DNA of 64,000 nucleotides from Candidatus Staskawiczbacteria bacterium (GCA_903835075.1 CAILLM010000004.1:62001-126000); one strand, 5' to 3'. Numbered from the stretch's first letter, positions 42,058 to 50,459 are shown. Notes: a model not told the origin generated them from the letters alone. A program made the numbers and translations.

Positions 42058-42462
42058 ATGATTACCGAGAGACAAGAAAAACTTCTAGACTTTCTTATTA
42101 GAGAGTATATAAGCACAGCAGAACCTGTGGGTTCTTTGGCTTTAAAAAAAGTTTGTGATTTAGAGGTTTGTGGAGCAACCATAAGAAACGATTTGCAGGC
42201 ACTAACAAAAGAAGGTTATATTGAACAGCCACATACTTCGGCAGGTAGAATCCCAACAAGAAAAGCCTATAAGCATTTTTCTGAGCAACTTGAGCAGAAA
42301 AGACAAAAGGAGTTTGATGATTTCATAGTGCGACAAGTTCGTTTTGCTCATGAAGAAATGGCCCGTGAGATGCGAAGAATGGAAGAATTAATGCAATCAC
42401 TTGAACAAGATAATTTTTTTGAAATATTAATTACAATAGAACAATGGCACAAGAAGATATAA
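42058..42462 (+). CDS. hrcA: HrcA-type heat-shock repressor, short form
   Basis: The first ~75 residues are the winged helix of HrcA (ERQEKLLDFLIREYISTAEPVGSLAL, CGATIRNDLQALTKEGYIEQPHTSAGRIPT). After that comes a charged helix of about 55 residues instead of the GAF-like and insert domains of normal HrcA (about 340 residues). The CIRCE site just upstream confirms the role: repression of the operon it heads. Without the GAF-like domain, which GroEL acts on in other bacteria, its control may depend on a different partner or on its own heat sensitivity. It overlaps grpE by 19 bases. Confidence 0.9.
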   Translation: MITERQEKLLDFLIREYISTAEPVGSLALKKVCDLEVCGATIRNDLQALTKEGYIEQPHTSAGRIPTRKAYKHFSEQLEQKRQKEFDDFIVRQVRFAHEEMAREMRRMEELMQSLEQDNFFEILITIEQWHKKI

Positions 42463-42929
42463 AAATTGACGAAGTCGAGGAAATAAAAAAACAACTCGAA
42501 GAAGCGAAAGTTAAGTGCGAAGAATATTTAAACGGTTGGAAGCGTGAGCGTGCAGATTTTTTGAACTACAAAAAAGATGAAATGGAGCGCATTGGCCAGT
42601 TAGTAAAATATTCTAATGAGGAGTTAATTTTAAAAATTATTCCAATTTTAGATAATATCTATTTAGCTGAAGCTCATGTGCCCGAAAAACTGAAAGGTAA
42701 TGCTTGGATTAACGGCTTTAATTTAATAAAGAATCAATTGTCTGAATTTTTAACAAAAGAGGGAATTGAACCCATAGAAGTTTTAGGCAAAACTTTTGAC
42801 GCAAATTTAATGGAAATTATTGGCGAGACCGAGGGTGACCAACCCAACGTAGTAACAGAAGAAGCCCAACGCGGCTATACAATGAATGAAAAATTAATTA
42901 GAGTAGCTAAAGTTAAAATATCTAAATAA
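42444..42929 (+). CDS. grpE: GrpE nucleotide exchange factor
   Basis: A 161-residue GrpE: N-terminal coiled coil (about 5-55), YKKDEMERIGQLVKYSNEELILKIIPILDNI, and the beta wing FLTKEGIEPIEVLGKTFDANLMEIIGE with a closing IRVAKVKISK. It releases ADP from DnaK and so drives substrate turnover. It is coupled to hrcA by overlap and shares its CIRCE promoter. Confidence 0.95.
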   Translation: MAQEDIKIDEVEEIKKQLEEAKVKCEEYLNGWKRERADFLNYKKDEMERIGQLVKYSNEELILKIIPILDNIYLAEAHVPEKLKGNAWINGFNLIKNQLSEFLTKEGIEPIEVLGKTFDANLMEIIGETEGDQPNVVTEEAQRGYTMNEKLIRVAKVKISK

Positions 42930-42933
42930 AAAT

Positions 42934-43407
42934 ATGGCAGAAATTTATCAAACAAAAAACTTTATAGTTGAATCAGCAGAAGCTCCCCACGTAACAAGAG
43001 CAGATGGCGGGCATATTAGAATTCTTCCAAAAGAAAAAGTTTCCGATAGAACTAAGCTTTCACCGCAACTTGCAATTGAATTGATGCGTTTAACGATGGT
43101 GGCGGGAGAGGCAATGACAACTGTCATGAACAAAAGAGGCGTTGATATTGGAAGAATAAATTACCAAGACAATGGAAACTGGACGGTGTTTTTTCCTGAA
43201 GGACCAGTTTTGCACATACACCTTTATGGAAGAGCTAAAAGTGCAAAAATTAATAAATATGGAGATGCTTGTCATTTTCCTAATAGAGATACAGGTTTTT
43301 ACGATAATTTTGAACCGCTTAATAAAGATGATGTTTTGGGAATAAAAGAAGAAATGGAAAAAATATTTACAGAAGATAAATATTCTGACAAAACCTGGGG
43401 AATATAA
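42934..43407 (+). CDS. HIT-family nucleotide hydrolase/transferase
   Basis: The 157-residue protein has the histidine-triad segment VLHIHLYGRA (about 91-100) and upstream strands (GRINYQDNGNWTVF) of the HIT fold. The motif is HxHxx with the third His not in the usual place, so the exact subgroup is unclear. HIT proteins cleave dinucleoside polyphosphates or nucleoside phosphoramidates. It sits 5 bases after grpE in the heat-shock operon; dinucleoside polyphosphates rise in stress, so the placement makes sense. Confidence 0.8.
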   Translation: MAEIYQTKNFIVESAEAPHVTRADGGHIRILPKEKVSDRTKLSPQLAIELMRLTMVAGEAMTTVMNKRGVDIGRINYQDNGNWTVFFPEGPVLHIHLYGRAKSAKINKYGDACHFPNRDTGFYDNFEPLNKDDVLGIKEEMEKIFTEDKYSDKTWGI

Positions 43408-43424
43408 TATTTAAGTCAGATAAT

Positions 43425-43883
43425 ATGAATGAAAATGGAGAAATAAAATTAAGGCGGGCTACTTTGGAAGATGTTGATAACGTATTAGAAATTGAGAAGA
43501 CGGCTGATGGGGTTAAAACTTATTCTGCGCTGACAGATAGAAGTGATGTTATAAAATATATTGCAAATGATATTTTTTATATAATTGAAAAAAATAATGA
43601 AATTGCTGGCAATGTGTCGTACGAATTGAAGGACAATAACCATGCATACTTGAGCGGACTAGTAATATTGCCAAAATATCAGGGGCAGGGAATAGCAAGG
43701 CGGGCGATTGGCATGATTTTGGAAGAGTTAAAAGATGTTAAGCAAATTGAGCTTTTTACACATCCCGAAAATAAAAAATCGATTGGATTATATATATCTT
43801 TTGGTTTTAAAAAAACAGGAGAGCAAATAGAAAATTATTTTGGTGACGGCGAACCAAGAATTAAAATGATTTTAGAAAAATAA
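43425..43883 (+). CDS. GNAT-family N-acetyltransferase
   Basis: A 152-residue GNAT protein with the acetyl-CoA motif VILPKYQGQGIARRAIGMIL (Q/RxxGxG/A; about 76-95) and the C-terminal SIGLYISFGFKKTGE. It may acetylate protein N-termini, small molecules or a toxin; no substrate is visible. It is read within the heat-shock operon, 18 bases after the HIT gene. Confidence 0.92.
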   Translation: MNENGEIKLRRATLEDVDNVLEIEKTADGVKTYSALTDRSDVIKYIANDIFYIIEKNNEIAGNVSYELKDNNHAYLSGLVILPKYQGQGIARRAIGMILEELKDVKQIELFTHPENKKSIGLYISFGFKKTGEQIENYFGDGEPRIKMILEK

Positions 43884-43893
43884 AAATTAGTAA

Positions 43894-44316
43894 ATGAAAC
43901 AAGAAAGAAGTACGATAATAAAATCGATTACGACGCCATTGGGATTTTTTGCTTTAGCCTTATTGATCGCAGAAGGCTTCCTAGGGATAGTCCTAATTTT
44001 TTCGAAAGGAAATTTAAGTGAAAGTTTTTATTTTTGGGGGATGATTATTGGTGCCGTCTTGTTTGTTATAGTTATCGTTTTAGTTTTTATTTTAGTTTGG
44101 TATCGTACAGATAAGATTGTCTCTAGCGGGAAAGATTGGTTAGACCGAGAGAAATTAAATGCAAAAATAAATAAAAATGCGCCATTAAAGGAGGACCTAA
44201 AGAGTACCAATGAAACTACAGAGGAAAAACCGAGTTATTATTATCCCGAGCTAACTGAGGAAGAAAAAGAAGAAATAATTAGAGAAATGGAATTAGAAAA
44301 GAAAATAGGTGAATAA
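43894..44316 (+). CDS. Two-helix membrane protein of unknown function
   Basis: The 140-residue protein has two membrane helices (about 14-35 and 43-69) and an acidic, E/K-rich cytoplasmic tail ending in repeated EEEKEEIIREMELEKK. No family is recognised. It lies in the accessory cassette between the GNAT gene and the serine protease, and the tail could be a binding platform for them. Confidence 0.72.
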   Translation: MKQERSTIIKSITTPLGFFALALLIAEGFLGIVLIFSKGNLSESFYFWGMIIGAVLFVIVIVLVFILVWYRTDKIVSSGKDWLDREKLNAKINKNAPLKEDLKSTNETTEEKPSYYYPELTEEEKEEIIREMELEKKIGE

Positions 44317-44340
44317 TAAAAAATAAATAAAAATATTATT

Positions 44341-45051
44341 ATGGCAGAAAAATTGCAGGAAAAAATAAAAGATATAAAAAAATCTATAGTTGCGATAGGA
44401 TTTAGCCCTAATCCGGAACAAATCACGATAATAGGAAGTGGCTTTATCGTCTCCGAAGAAGGGGTGGTGGTCACTGTTGCACATTTGTTTAATAGTCTTA
44501 ACGACGAGCAAATAAAAAATTTAAAAGCCAATGTGATGCTAAGCGAGCAGAGTAAAGATTCAGAAGTTTATAAATGGATACCGTTGACCATGGATAAGAA
44601 CAAAATGAGTGTCAAGGACGATATAGCTGTTTTAAAATTGGATTTAAATCAAGAAAAAGATATTAAATTAACAAAACTAGAATTGGAGGATTCTGATAGC
44701 GTGGAAATAGGACAAGAAGCATATTTCATAGGTTTCCCATACGCTGCACAATTAATGAATAGTGGATTCGGTGTAACGTTGATAGTCAACAGAGGAATTG
44801 TTAGCAATATAAAGAGGGATGGAGTTGACCCAAAACATCCTAGAAATTGGTTTATTATTGATGCAATTAGTAACCCTGGCAATAGCGGTTGTCCAATAAT
44901 TGATGTAGAAAGCAATAAAGTGATTGGAGTGATGAGTATTTCTTTCAGAACTCCTTCTGTAAATCCAAAATATAGCGATTTAGAAATTCGGGAGCCGATG
45001 CATATTGCCGGAGCAAAGCCAATAAATTTAGTGAAAGAATTATTAAAATGA
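44341..45051 (+). CDS. Trypsin-like (HtrA-related) serine protease without signal peptide
   Basis: A 236-residue chymotrypsin-fold protease with a complete triad: H48 (TVAHLFN), D94 (KDDIAVLKL) and S182 (NPGNSGCP). The GNSG motif is kept. There is no signal peptide, membrane helix or PDZ domain, so it should act in the cytoplasm, unlike DegP/HtrA. The oxyanion region SNPGNSGCPI carries Cys where HtrA has Gly. Being in the dnaK operon it is a candidate cytoplasmic quality-control protease. Confidence 0.9.
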   Translation: MAEKLQEKIKDIKKSIVAIGFSPNPEQITIIGSGFIVSEEGVVVTVAHLFNSLNDEQIKNLKANVMLSEQSKDSEVYKWIPLTMDKNKMSVKDDIAVLKLDLNQEKDIKLTKLELEDSDSVEIGQEAYFIGFPYAAQLMNSGFGVTLIVNRGIVSNIKRDGVDPKHPRNWFIIDAISNPGNSGCPIIDVESNKVIGVMSISFRTPSVNPKYSDLEIREPMHIAGAKPINLVKELLK

Positions 45052-45069
45052 TAATTAAAAGATAAAATC

Positions 45070-45534
45070 ATGCCATTATTTAATTTATATAAAAAGTTGA
45101 CGGAAGATCCTAAAAAAGTGTTAGAGGACAAAATCAAGAAACAGGAAGATAGGATTGATTTATTTTCAAATAGTCTGAAAGAAACAATTGAACGTGAGAG
45201 AGAATCGAGCAGGCACATGATGGAAAAAAATCCTAAATATTGGGAAAATAGTTTTGCACATATAATAGAAGCACGGACAGAAAAAATCAAAATAAAATAT
45301 TTCATTTTAGCGGAAAAATTTAGATATGAAACGGAGAAAAAATTAAATATTACAGAAGACTGGGCTAATTATCTGAAAAAAGCAGATATGTCGATTGATA
45401 ATGTGGAACATCCCGAAGCACAAGGGCAGGAGGCGACTAAGGAAGATATAGAAGAGTGGAAAGAAAATAACGAACGGCTTTATGTCGAAATAAATGAGAT
45501 AGAAGATAGATTCGATAAATTATTAAAAGATTAA
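45070..45534 (+). CDS. Charged coiled-coil protein of unknown function
   Basis: The 154-residue protein is almost wholly helical and charged, with coiled-coil segments at about 12-60 and 120-154. It has no hydrophobic helix and no known motif. It lies 18 bases after the serine protease and may be its partner or substrate adaptor. The name is by structure only. Confidence 0.65.
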   Translation: MPLFNLYKKLTEDPKKVLEDKIKKQEDRIDLFSNSLKETIERERESSRHMMEKNPKYWENSFAHIIEARTEKIKIKYFILAEKFRYETEKKLNITEDWANYLKKADMSIDNVEHPEAQGQEATKEDIEEWKENNERLYVEINEIEDRFDKLLKD

Positions 45535-45544
45535 AATTATATCT

Positions 45545-45718
45545 ATGATAGATTTTAAAAAATTGCACGAATTACAGCAAGAATATCTTATGCTTTTGGA
45601 GGCGGATCCTTTGAATAGTATTGCGGCCGTAACTTATAGAAGCAAGGGTATCTCCATTGATGAAAGTGAAAATGAAATTAAAAGATTGGAAGCATTAATC
45701 AGGGAATTAAAAAAATAA
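45545..45718 (+). CDS. Small 57-residue helical protein
   Basis: ATG at 45545 opens a 57-codon frame, ten bases after the coiled-coil gene, beginning MIDFKKLHELQQEY and ending LEALIRELKK. It has the base usage of its neighbours, is co-directional and fills the gap exactly, so it is likely real. Predicted as two short helices. Function unknown. Confidence 0.55.
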   Translation: MIDFKKLHELQQEYLMLLEADPLNSIAAVTYRSKGISIDESENEIKRLEALIRELKK

Positions 45719-45756
45719 TAAAAAAAACAAATTAATTAATAAATAAAAAAAACATT

Positions 45757-47709
45757 ATGTCAAAAATATTAGGAATTGATTTAGGTACAACTAATTCGGC
45801 TATGGCCATTGTAGAAGGTGGTGATGCAAAAATAATTGAAAATAAAGAAGGCGCAAGAACTACGCCTTCGATTGTGGCTGTTACAAAATTTGGGGAAAGA
45901 ACAGTTGGTGTTTTGGCAAAAAGACAAGCTGTCACAAACCCGCAAAATACAATTTTTTCAGTTAAGAGATTAATTGGAAGAAAATTTTCTGACCCAGAAG
46001 TTCAGAAAGATAAAAAAACATTACCTTACGAGATTAAAGAATCAGCTGACGGTGGAGTCGATGTTAAAATGGGTGACAAATGGTTAAATCCAGCAGAAAT
46101 TTCAGCAATGATTTTGCAAAAGTTAAAAGCTGATGCGGAAGCAAAAATTGGTGAAACAATTACAGATGCAATTATAACTTGCCCAGCATATTTTGATGAC
46201 TCACAAAGAAAAGCTACAAAAATTGCCGGAGAAATTGCAGGCTTTAATGTAAGAAGAGTTATAAACGAACCAACTGCAGCAGCTTTGGCCTATGGATTAA
46301 ATAAAAAGAAAGATGAGAAAATTGTAGTTTATGACTTTGGTGGTGGAACTTTTGATGTAACAGCAATGGAAATTGTAGCCTCAGAAGGTGAAGATAAAGA
46401 GCAACAGGGAAGTATTGAAGTAAAATCAACTGGTGGTGACACTCACTTGGGTGGAGATGATTTTGACCAAAAAATTATGCATTGGATTGTTGCCGAATTC
46501 AAAAAAAATAGTGGAGTTGATCTTTCAAAAGACAATTCAGCTTTGCAAAGAATCAAAGAAGCGGCTGAAAAAGCAAAAATTGAATTGTCTAGCAGTATAG
46601 AAGCTCAAATTAATTTGCCATTTATCACTTCAGATCAAGAAGGTCCAAAACACTTGGATTTAAAATTGAAACGCGCTGAGTTTGAAAATATGGTACAGGA
46701 AGACATTGATAGATCTATTAGCTTGTTAAAACAAACATTGAAGGAATCTGGCTGGGAAGTAAAAGACATTAATGAAATTGTGTTGGTGGGCGGGCAAACA
46801 AGAATGCCAAAAATTCAAGAAGAAATTAAAAAACTTTTTGGCAAAGAACCAAACAAAGAAGTTAACCCCGATGAAGTTGTTGCAATTGGAGCTGCTATTC
46901 AGGGTGGAATTATGCAAGGAACAGCTGGAAAAGATGTTTTATTGCTTGATGTAACTCCATTATCTTTAGGAATTGAAACATTTGGTGGAGTAGATACAAT
47001 TTTAATTGCAAAAAATACAACTGTGCCAACTTCAAAAAACCAAACTTTCTCAACAGCTGCTGACAGCCAGCCAAGTGTTGAAATCCATGTTTTGCAGGGT
47101 GAGCGTCCAATGGCTGCAGACAATAAAACATTAGGTAGGTTTATGCTTGATGGAATTCCGCCAGCACCACGAGGCGTGCCACAAATTGAAGTTTCTTTTG
47201 ACATTGATGCAAATGGAATTTTAAATGTTTCAGCAAAAGATAAGGCAACAGGAAAATCACAATCAATTAAAATTGAAGGTTCTTCAGGAATTTCGAAGGA
47301 CGAAGTTGAAAGAATGAAAAAAGATGCAGAAATGCACGCAACTGATGACAAAAAGAAACAAGAAGAAATTGAAGTTAAAAATACTGCAGATGCTTTGGTT
47401 TATACTTGTGAAAAAACTCTAAAAGATGCTGGTGACAAAGTAAAACCAGAAGATAAAAAAGACGTTGAGGACAAAATAACTGCCTTGAAAGAAGCACAAA
47501 AGGGTGATAATATGGAAGAAATTAAAGTAAAAACTAAAGAACTTTCCGAATTAATGCAAAAAGTTGGGGGAGAACTATATAAACAAGAGCAAACCCAAAC
47601 TAACCCAGATGAAAAAGATATCCCACCCGCCTCCGCCGAAGGCTCTGGCGAGGCAAAGAAAGAAAATCAGCCAGAAGCTGAAGAAGGGAAGTTTAAAGAA
47701 GAGAAATAA
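45757..47709 (+). CDS. dnaK: Chaperone DnaK (Hsp70)
   Basis: Full-length Hsp70 (650 residues): IGIDLGTTNSAMA-type start (GIDLGTTNSA), VYDFGGGTFDV, the IVLVGGQTRMPKIQ block, the linker DVTPLSLGIE and the substrate-binding domain ending in a helical lid. It folds and protects proteins with ATP, working with the DnaJ and GrpE of this operon. Bases 47626-47658 insert a palindromic element in frame in the flexible tail (PPASAEGSGEAKK). It is the last large gene before a 136-base hairpin separating it from dnaJ. Confidence 0.98.
   Translation: MSKILGIDLGTTNSAMAIVEGGDAKIIENKEGARTTPSIVAVTKFGERTVGVLAKRQAVTNPQNTIFSVKRLIGRKFSDPEVQKDKKTLPYEIKESADGGVDVKMGDKWLNPAEISAMILQKLKADAEAKIGETITDAIITCPAYFDDSQRKATKIAGEIAGFNVRRVINEPTAAALAYGLNKKKDEKIVVYDFGGGTFDVTAMEIVASEGEDKEQQGSIEVKSTGGDTHLGGDDFDQKIMHWIVAEFKKNSGVDLSKDNSALQRIKEAAEKAKIELSSSIEAQINLPFITSDQEGPKHLDLKLKRAEFENMVQEDIDRSISLLKQTLKESGWEVKDINEIVLVGGQTRMPKIQEEIKKLFGKEPNKEVNPDEVVAIGAAIQGGIMQGTAGKDVLLLDVTPLSLGIETFGGVDTILIAKNTTVPTSKNQTFSTAADSQPSVEIHVLQGERPMAADNKTLGRFMLDGIPPAPRGVPQIEVSFDIDANGILNVSAKDKATGKSQSIKIEGSSGISKDEVERMKKDAEMHATDDKKKQEEIEVKNTADALVYTCEKTLKDAGDKVKPEDKKDVEDKITALKEAQKGDNMEEIKVKTKELSELMQKVGGELYKQEQTQTNPDEKDIPPASAEGSGEAKKENQPEAEEGKFKEEK
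47626..47658. repeat. In-frame palindromic element in the dnaK tail
   Basis: CCCGCCTCCGCCGAAGGC faces CTGGCGAGGCAAAG. It encodes PASAEGSGEAK within the disordered tail, where an insertion costs little. Confidence 0.75.
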
Positions 47710-47710
47710 T

Positions 47711-47846
47711 AGCGCTCGGGAAATGGTTTTACGCTAGCGTTCGTTGCGCCAGCGCGCAACTCACTCAGGCTTCGGCAATTTTTCGCCTTCGGCGAACCAT
47801 GCAAAATTGCCTGCAGGGTACGCTACAAATCATTTCCCTCGCTACA
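47711..47846. repeat. Long hairpin element between dnaK and dnaJ
   Basis: Outer arms around GGGAAATG (47718-47725) and CATTTCCC (47831-47838), flanked by AGCG/CGCT blocks, enclose inner pairs CAATTTT/AAAATTG and a GCCTTCGGCG hairpin. No ORF or terminator T-run is seen. It may set the dnaK:dnaJ ratio by RNA processing or stalling. Confidence 0.7.
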
Positions 47847-47853
47847 ATCATTT

Positions 47854-48969
47854 ATGGATTATTACGAACTTCTTGGGGTGCAGAAGACTGCATCTGAGGA
47901 TGAGATAAAAAAAGCATTTCATAAACTAGCCCACAAATATCACCCAGATAAAGGTGGTGATGAAAAAAAGTTTAAAGAAATAAACGAGGCCTATCAAGTG
48001 CTTTCAGATAAACAAAAAAGAGCTCAGTACGATCAGTACGGAAGAGTTTTTGATCAAGGCGCTGGTGATGCAGGGCAAGGTTTTAATTGGGCTTGGGGAA
48101 ACGGAGCACAAGGCGAAGGCGTTGAATTTGATATGGGTGATATTGGCGATGTATTTGAAGAATTTTTTGGAGCAGGTGCTTTTGGTGGAGGAAGACGAGC
48201 AACAAAAAAAGATGCTAGAAAAGGAAAAGATATACAAGTTGATATTGAAATTAATTTAGAAAGAACTTTGAAAGAATCTGTTGAAAAAATAAACTTAGCA
48301 AAACAAGTTGTTTGTAACAGGTGTGCAGGTGTAGGGGCTGAGCCAGGCACAAAAGTAAAAGAATGTTTTTCTTGCAGGGGTTCAGGGCAAGTTCAACAAG
48401 TTAAGAAAACAATTTTTGGAAGTTTTACTTCTTTGGGTGTTTGCCCTGAATGTAAGGGTGAGGGAACAATTCCCGAAAAGCCATGTAATGTTTGTAAAGG
48501 TGAAGGCCGAACAAAGGGTCAAGAAACAATAGATGTTACAATTCCCGCAGGCATTGATACTAATCAAGTTATAAGAATTGATGGAAAAGGTGAGGCAGGA
48601 AGAAAAGGCGCTAAAGCAGGGAATTTGTTTGTGCGAATTTTTGTTAAAAAACATAATGTATTTGATAGAAGGGGGGATGACTTGTTTAGTTTTGTAGATA
48701 TTAATTTTTCACAGGCTGCAATGGGAGATAATGTTGAAATGAAAATATTGGATGGGGACCTGCCAACCGGCAGGCAGGCAAACATTTTACTGGAAGTTCC
48801 CGCAGGCACGGAAACAGGTAAAGTTTTAAGGATTTCTGGGAAGGGAATTCCGCATTTTGGAGGATATGGCAGGGGAAACTTGTATGTTGAATTTAAGGTA
48901 AAAACACCTAAAAAATTGTCTAAAAAACAGAAAGAATTGTTTGAGAGATTGAAAGAAGAAGGATTTTAG
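47854..48969 (+). CDS. dnaJ: Co-chaperone DnaJ (Hsp40)
   Basis: J domain (about 1-65) with HKYHPDKGG, the G/F-rich region, four CxxCxGxG zinc motifs (CNRCAGVG, CFSCRGSG, CPECKGEG, CNVCKGEG; about 150-215), then the C-terminal substrate domains. It brings unfolded clients to DnaK and triggers ATP hydrolysis. The palindromic element at 48759-48778 adds LPTGRQA to a loop of the C-terminal domain. It belongs to the CIRCE operon by order but is separated from dnaK by a hairpin. Confidence 0.97.
   Translation: MDYYELLGVQKTASEDEIKKAFHKLAHKYHPDKGGDEKKFKEINEAYQVLSDKQKRAQYDQYGRVFDQGAGDAGQGFNWAWGNGAQGEGVEFDMGDIGDVFEEFFGAGAFGGGRRATKKDARKGKDIQVDIEINLERTLKESVEKINLAKQVVCNRCAGVGAEPGTKVKECFSCRGSGQVQQVKKTIFGSFTSLGVCPECKGEGTIPEKPCNVCKGEGRTKGQETIDVTIPAGIDTNQVIRIDGKGEAGRKGAKAGNLFVRIFVKKHNVFDRRGDDLFSFVDINFSQAAMGDNVEMKILDGDLPTGRQANILLEVPAGTETGKVLRISGKGIPHFGGYGRGNLYVEFKVKTPKKLSKKQKELFERLKEEGF
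48759..48778. repeat. In-frame palindromic element in dnaJ
   Basis: CCTGCCAACCGGCAGGCAGG: CCTGCC pairs with GGCAGG. It encodes LPTGRQA. Confidence 0.75.
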
Positions 48970-48988
48970 TGTAATATGGGTAACATAT

Positions 48989-49060
48989 GCTCCCGTAGCT
49001 CAATGGTAGAGCAGTAGCCTTTTAAGCTATTGGTTCCGCGTTCGAGTCGCGGCGGGAGCA
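48989..49060 (+). tRNA. tRNA-Lys (TTT)
   Basis: Acceptor GCTCCCG/CGGGAGC, D-arm GCTC-AATGGTA-GAGC, anticodon loop CTTTTAA with stem GTAGC/GCTAT, T-arm CCGCG-TTCGAGT-CGCGG, discriminator A. CCA is not encoded. Confidence 0.95.
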
Positions 49061-49066
49061 CATGCG

Positions 49067-49094
49067 AAAAGCCGTCTTAATAGGGCGGTTTTTG
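49067..49094 (+). terminator. Terminator after tRNA-Lys
   Basis: AAAGCCGTC pairs with GGCGGTTT, with G:T pairs, then TTT. Confidence 0.65.
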
Positions 49095-49121
49095 TTTGTG
49101 TTGGTTTATGTCCGCCAACTA

Positions 49122-49150
49122 TTGACATCTTTATTATATTATGGTAAGAT
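49122..49150 (+). promoter_or_regulatory. Promoter of the second surface-protein locus
   Basis: TTGACA (49122-49127), 17-base spacer, TAAGAT (49145-49150). The leader to the ATG at 49187 is about 30 bases. Confidence 0.75.
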
Positions 49151-49186
49151 TATTAATTAATCAAATATTAATTATTTATCTATATT

Positions 49187-50389
49187 ATGAACACAATGAA
49201 TAAATTAATTGTTTCAGCTATATTATTATCATTAACAGTGGTTGTTTTATATGCAACAGCTCCCGTGGTTTTAGCATGTAATTCTAGTGGCAACCAAAAC
49301 GCCATAGACTACACTGATTGTTCTGGCAATGATATTTATTGGTTTAACCAATGCAATGAAAGACTAGAACTTTACAAGCATTGTGGTGTGAATCAAATTT
49401 GTCAAAATGCATTGTGCGTAGACCAAAACATAGGTTGTCGTACAAATTTAGATTGTGGCACAGATGCAGTTTATGGAAGTGCTTTTTGCCAAGGAAATAA
49501 TGTTTATCAAAATTATAAAACATATACCTGCAATAACCCGGGGACTTCTTCAAGTACTTGTTCAAGCTCTATAACCGCAAGATTGCAAACAACTTGTTAT
49601 GGAAGCCAAGCTTGTACAAACGGAAGTTGCACCAGTTCTTGCACGCAAAATTATCAACAAAGATGTATTGGTACTAGTATGTACTGGTATGATTCATGTG
49701 GAACTCAAGGAAATTATGTAGGAACTTGTGGTCAAACAAATTCTACATTAACTGTAACAAAAACAGTTAAAGACATTACAACCAATACAGCATTTTCAAC
49801 TTCAACATATGCCAGCCCATCAGATATGTTGTTGTATATGATAACATTGCAAGCAAATGGAACAGATGCTCAAAATGTTTATGTTAGAGACATATTGCCT
49901 GTCAATTTAATTTATAATAACCAACTTGTTGTTGCTAGATCTAATAATTCTTACAACAGTTATTCTGGAGATGTAATGTCTGGGTTAAATTTAAATACAA
50001 TTTCTTCTGGTCAAACAGTTACAATAACTTACCAAGTTCAAGTGGCTAGTTCAACAAATTTTATTTATGGTACTACAACATTAAATAATACAGTTACAAC
50101 TACCAGCTCAAATGTTAGTTATGTGCCAAATGCCACGGCCTCAGTTATTGTTACAAAGTCAGGAGTGTTGGGAGCTTCGTATGTTTCAACTGGTTTAACA
50201 AATAATTTTTGGGTGGACTCATTTTTCTTGCCGTTACTAATAACAGTAATTGGGCTTTGGATGTGGAAATTGGGAATGTTTTTTGGAATTGAGAAATGGT
50301 TAGATAGTAAAAGAAAAGTAAGAAGAGGTTACCACGCGCAAAAAGAGCTTTTAAACAGAATTGAGAAAATACAAAAAGTAGGAAAATAA
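49187..50389 (+). CDS. Cysteine-rich surface protein with DUF11-like domain and sorting-like C-terminus
   Basis: Signal peptide (about 1-31), a cysteine-rich region with more than 15 Cys (about 32-180), a DUF11-like beta domain (about 185-310: LTVTKTVKDITT, YMITLQANGTDAQNVYVRDILP, TVTITYQVQVA) and the C-terminal motif VLGASYVSTGLTNNFWVDSF, a membrane helix and a longer basic tail of about 40 residues. The C-terminal pattern is shared with the product at 18672-19565. It is likely anchored at the surface, with the Cys-rich part outward. No catalytic motif; adhesion inferred. Confidence 0.78.
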   Translation: MNTMNKLIVSAILLSLTVVVLYATAPVVLACNSSGNQNAIDYTDCSGNDIYWFNQCNERLELYKHCGVNQICQNALCVDQNIGCRTNLDCGTDAVYGSAFCQGNNVYQNYKTYTCNNPGTSSSTCSSSITARLQTTCYGSQACTNGSCTSSCTQNYQQRCIGTSMYWYDSCGTQGNYVGTCGQTNSTLTVTKTVKDITTNTAFSTSTYASPSDMLLYMITLQANGTDAQNVYVRDILPVNLIYNNQLVVARSNNSYNSYSGDVMSGLNLNTISSGQTVTITYQVQVASSTNFIYGTTTLNNTVTTTSSNVSYVPNATASVIVTKSGVLGASYVSTGLTNNFWVDSFFLPLLITVIGLWMWKLGMFFGIEKWLDSKRKVRRGYHAQKELLNRIEKIQKVGK

Positions 50390-50398
50390 CATAAAAAT

Positions 50399-50437
50399 AA
50401 AAAAGCCGTCCGCGACGAAAGTCGGGACGGCTTTTTT
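50399..50437 (+). terminator. Strong terminator after the DUF11-like surface gene
   Basis: AAAAAAGCCGTCC..GAC pairs with GTC..GGACGGCTTTTTT around a GAAA loop. Confidence 0.93.
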
Positions 50438-50440
50438 ATG

Positions 50441-50459
50441 TCCTGAGTTCGTCGAAGGA
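50441..50459. repeat. Palindromic element, degenerate copy
   Basis: TCCTGAGTTCGTCGAAGGA has the CCTGAG..CGAAGG core of the other elements, ends TCCT/AGGA. Confidence 0.65.
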
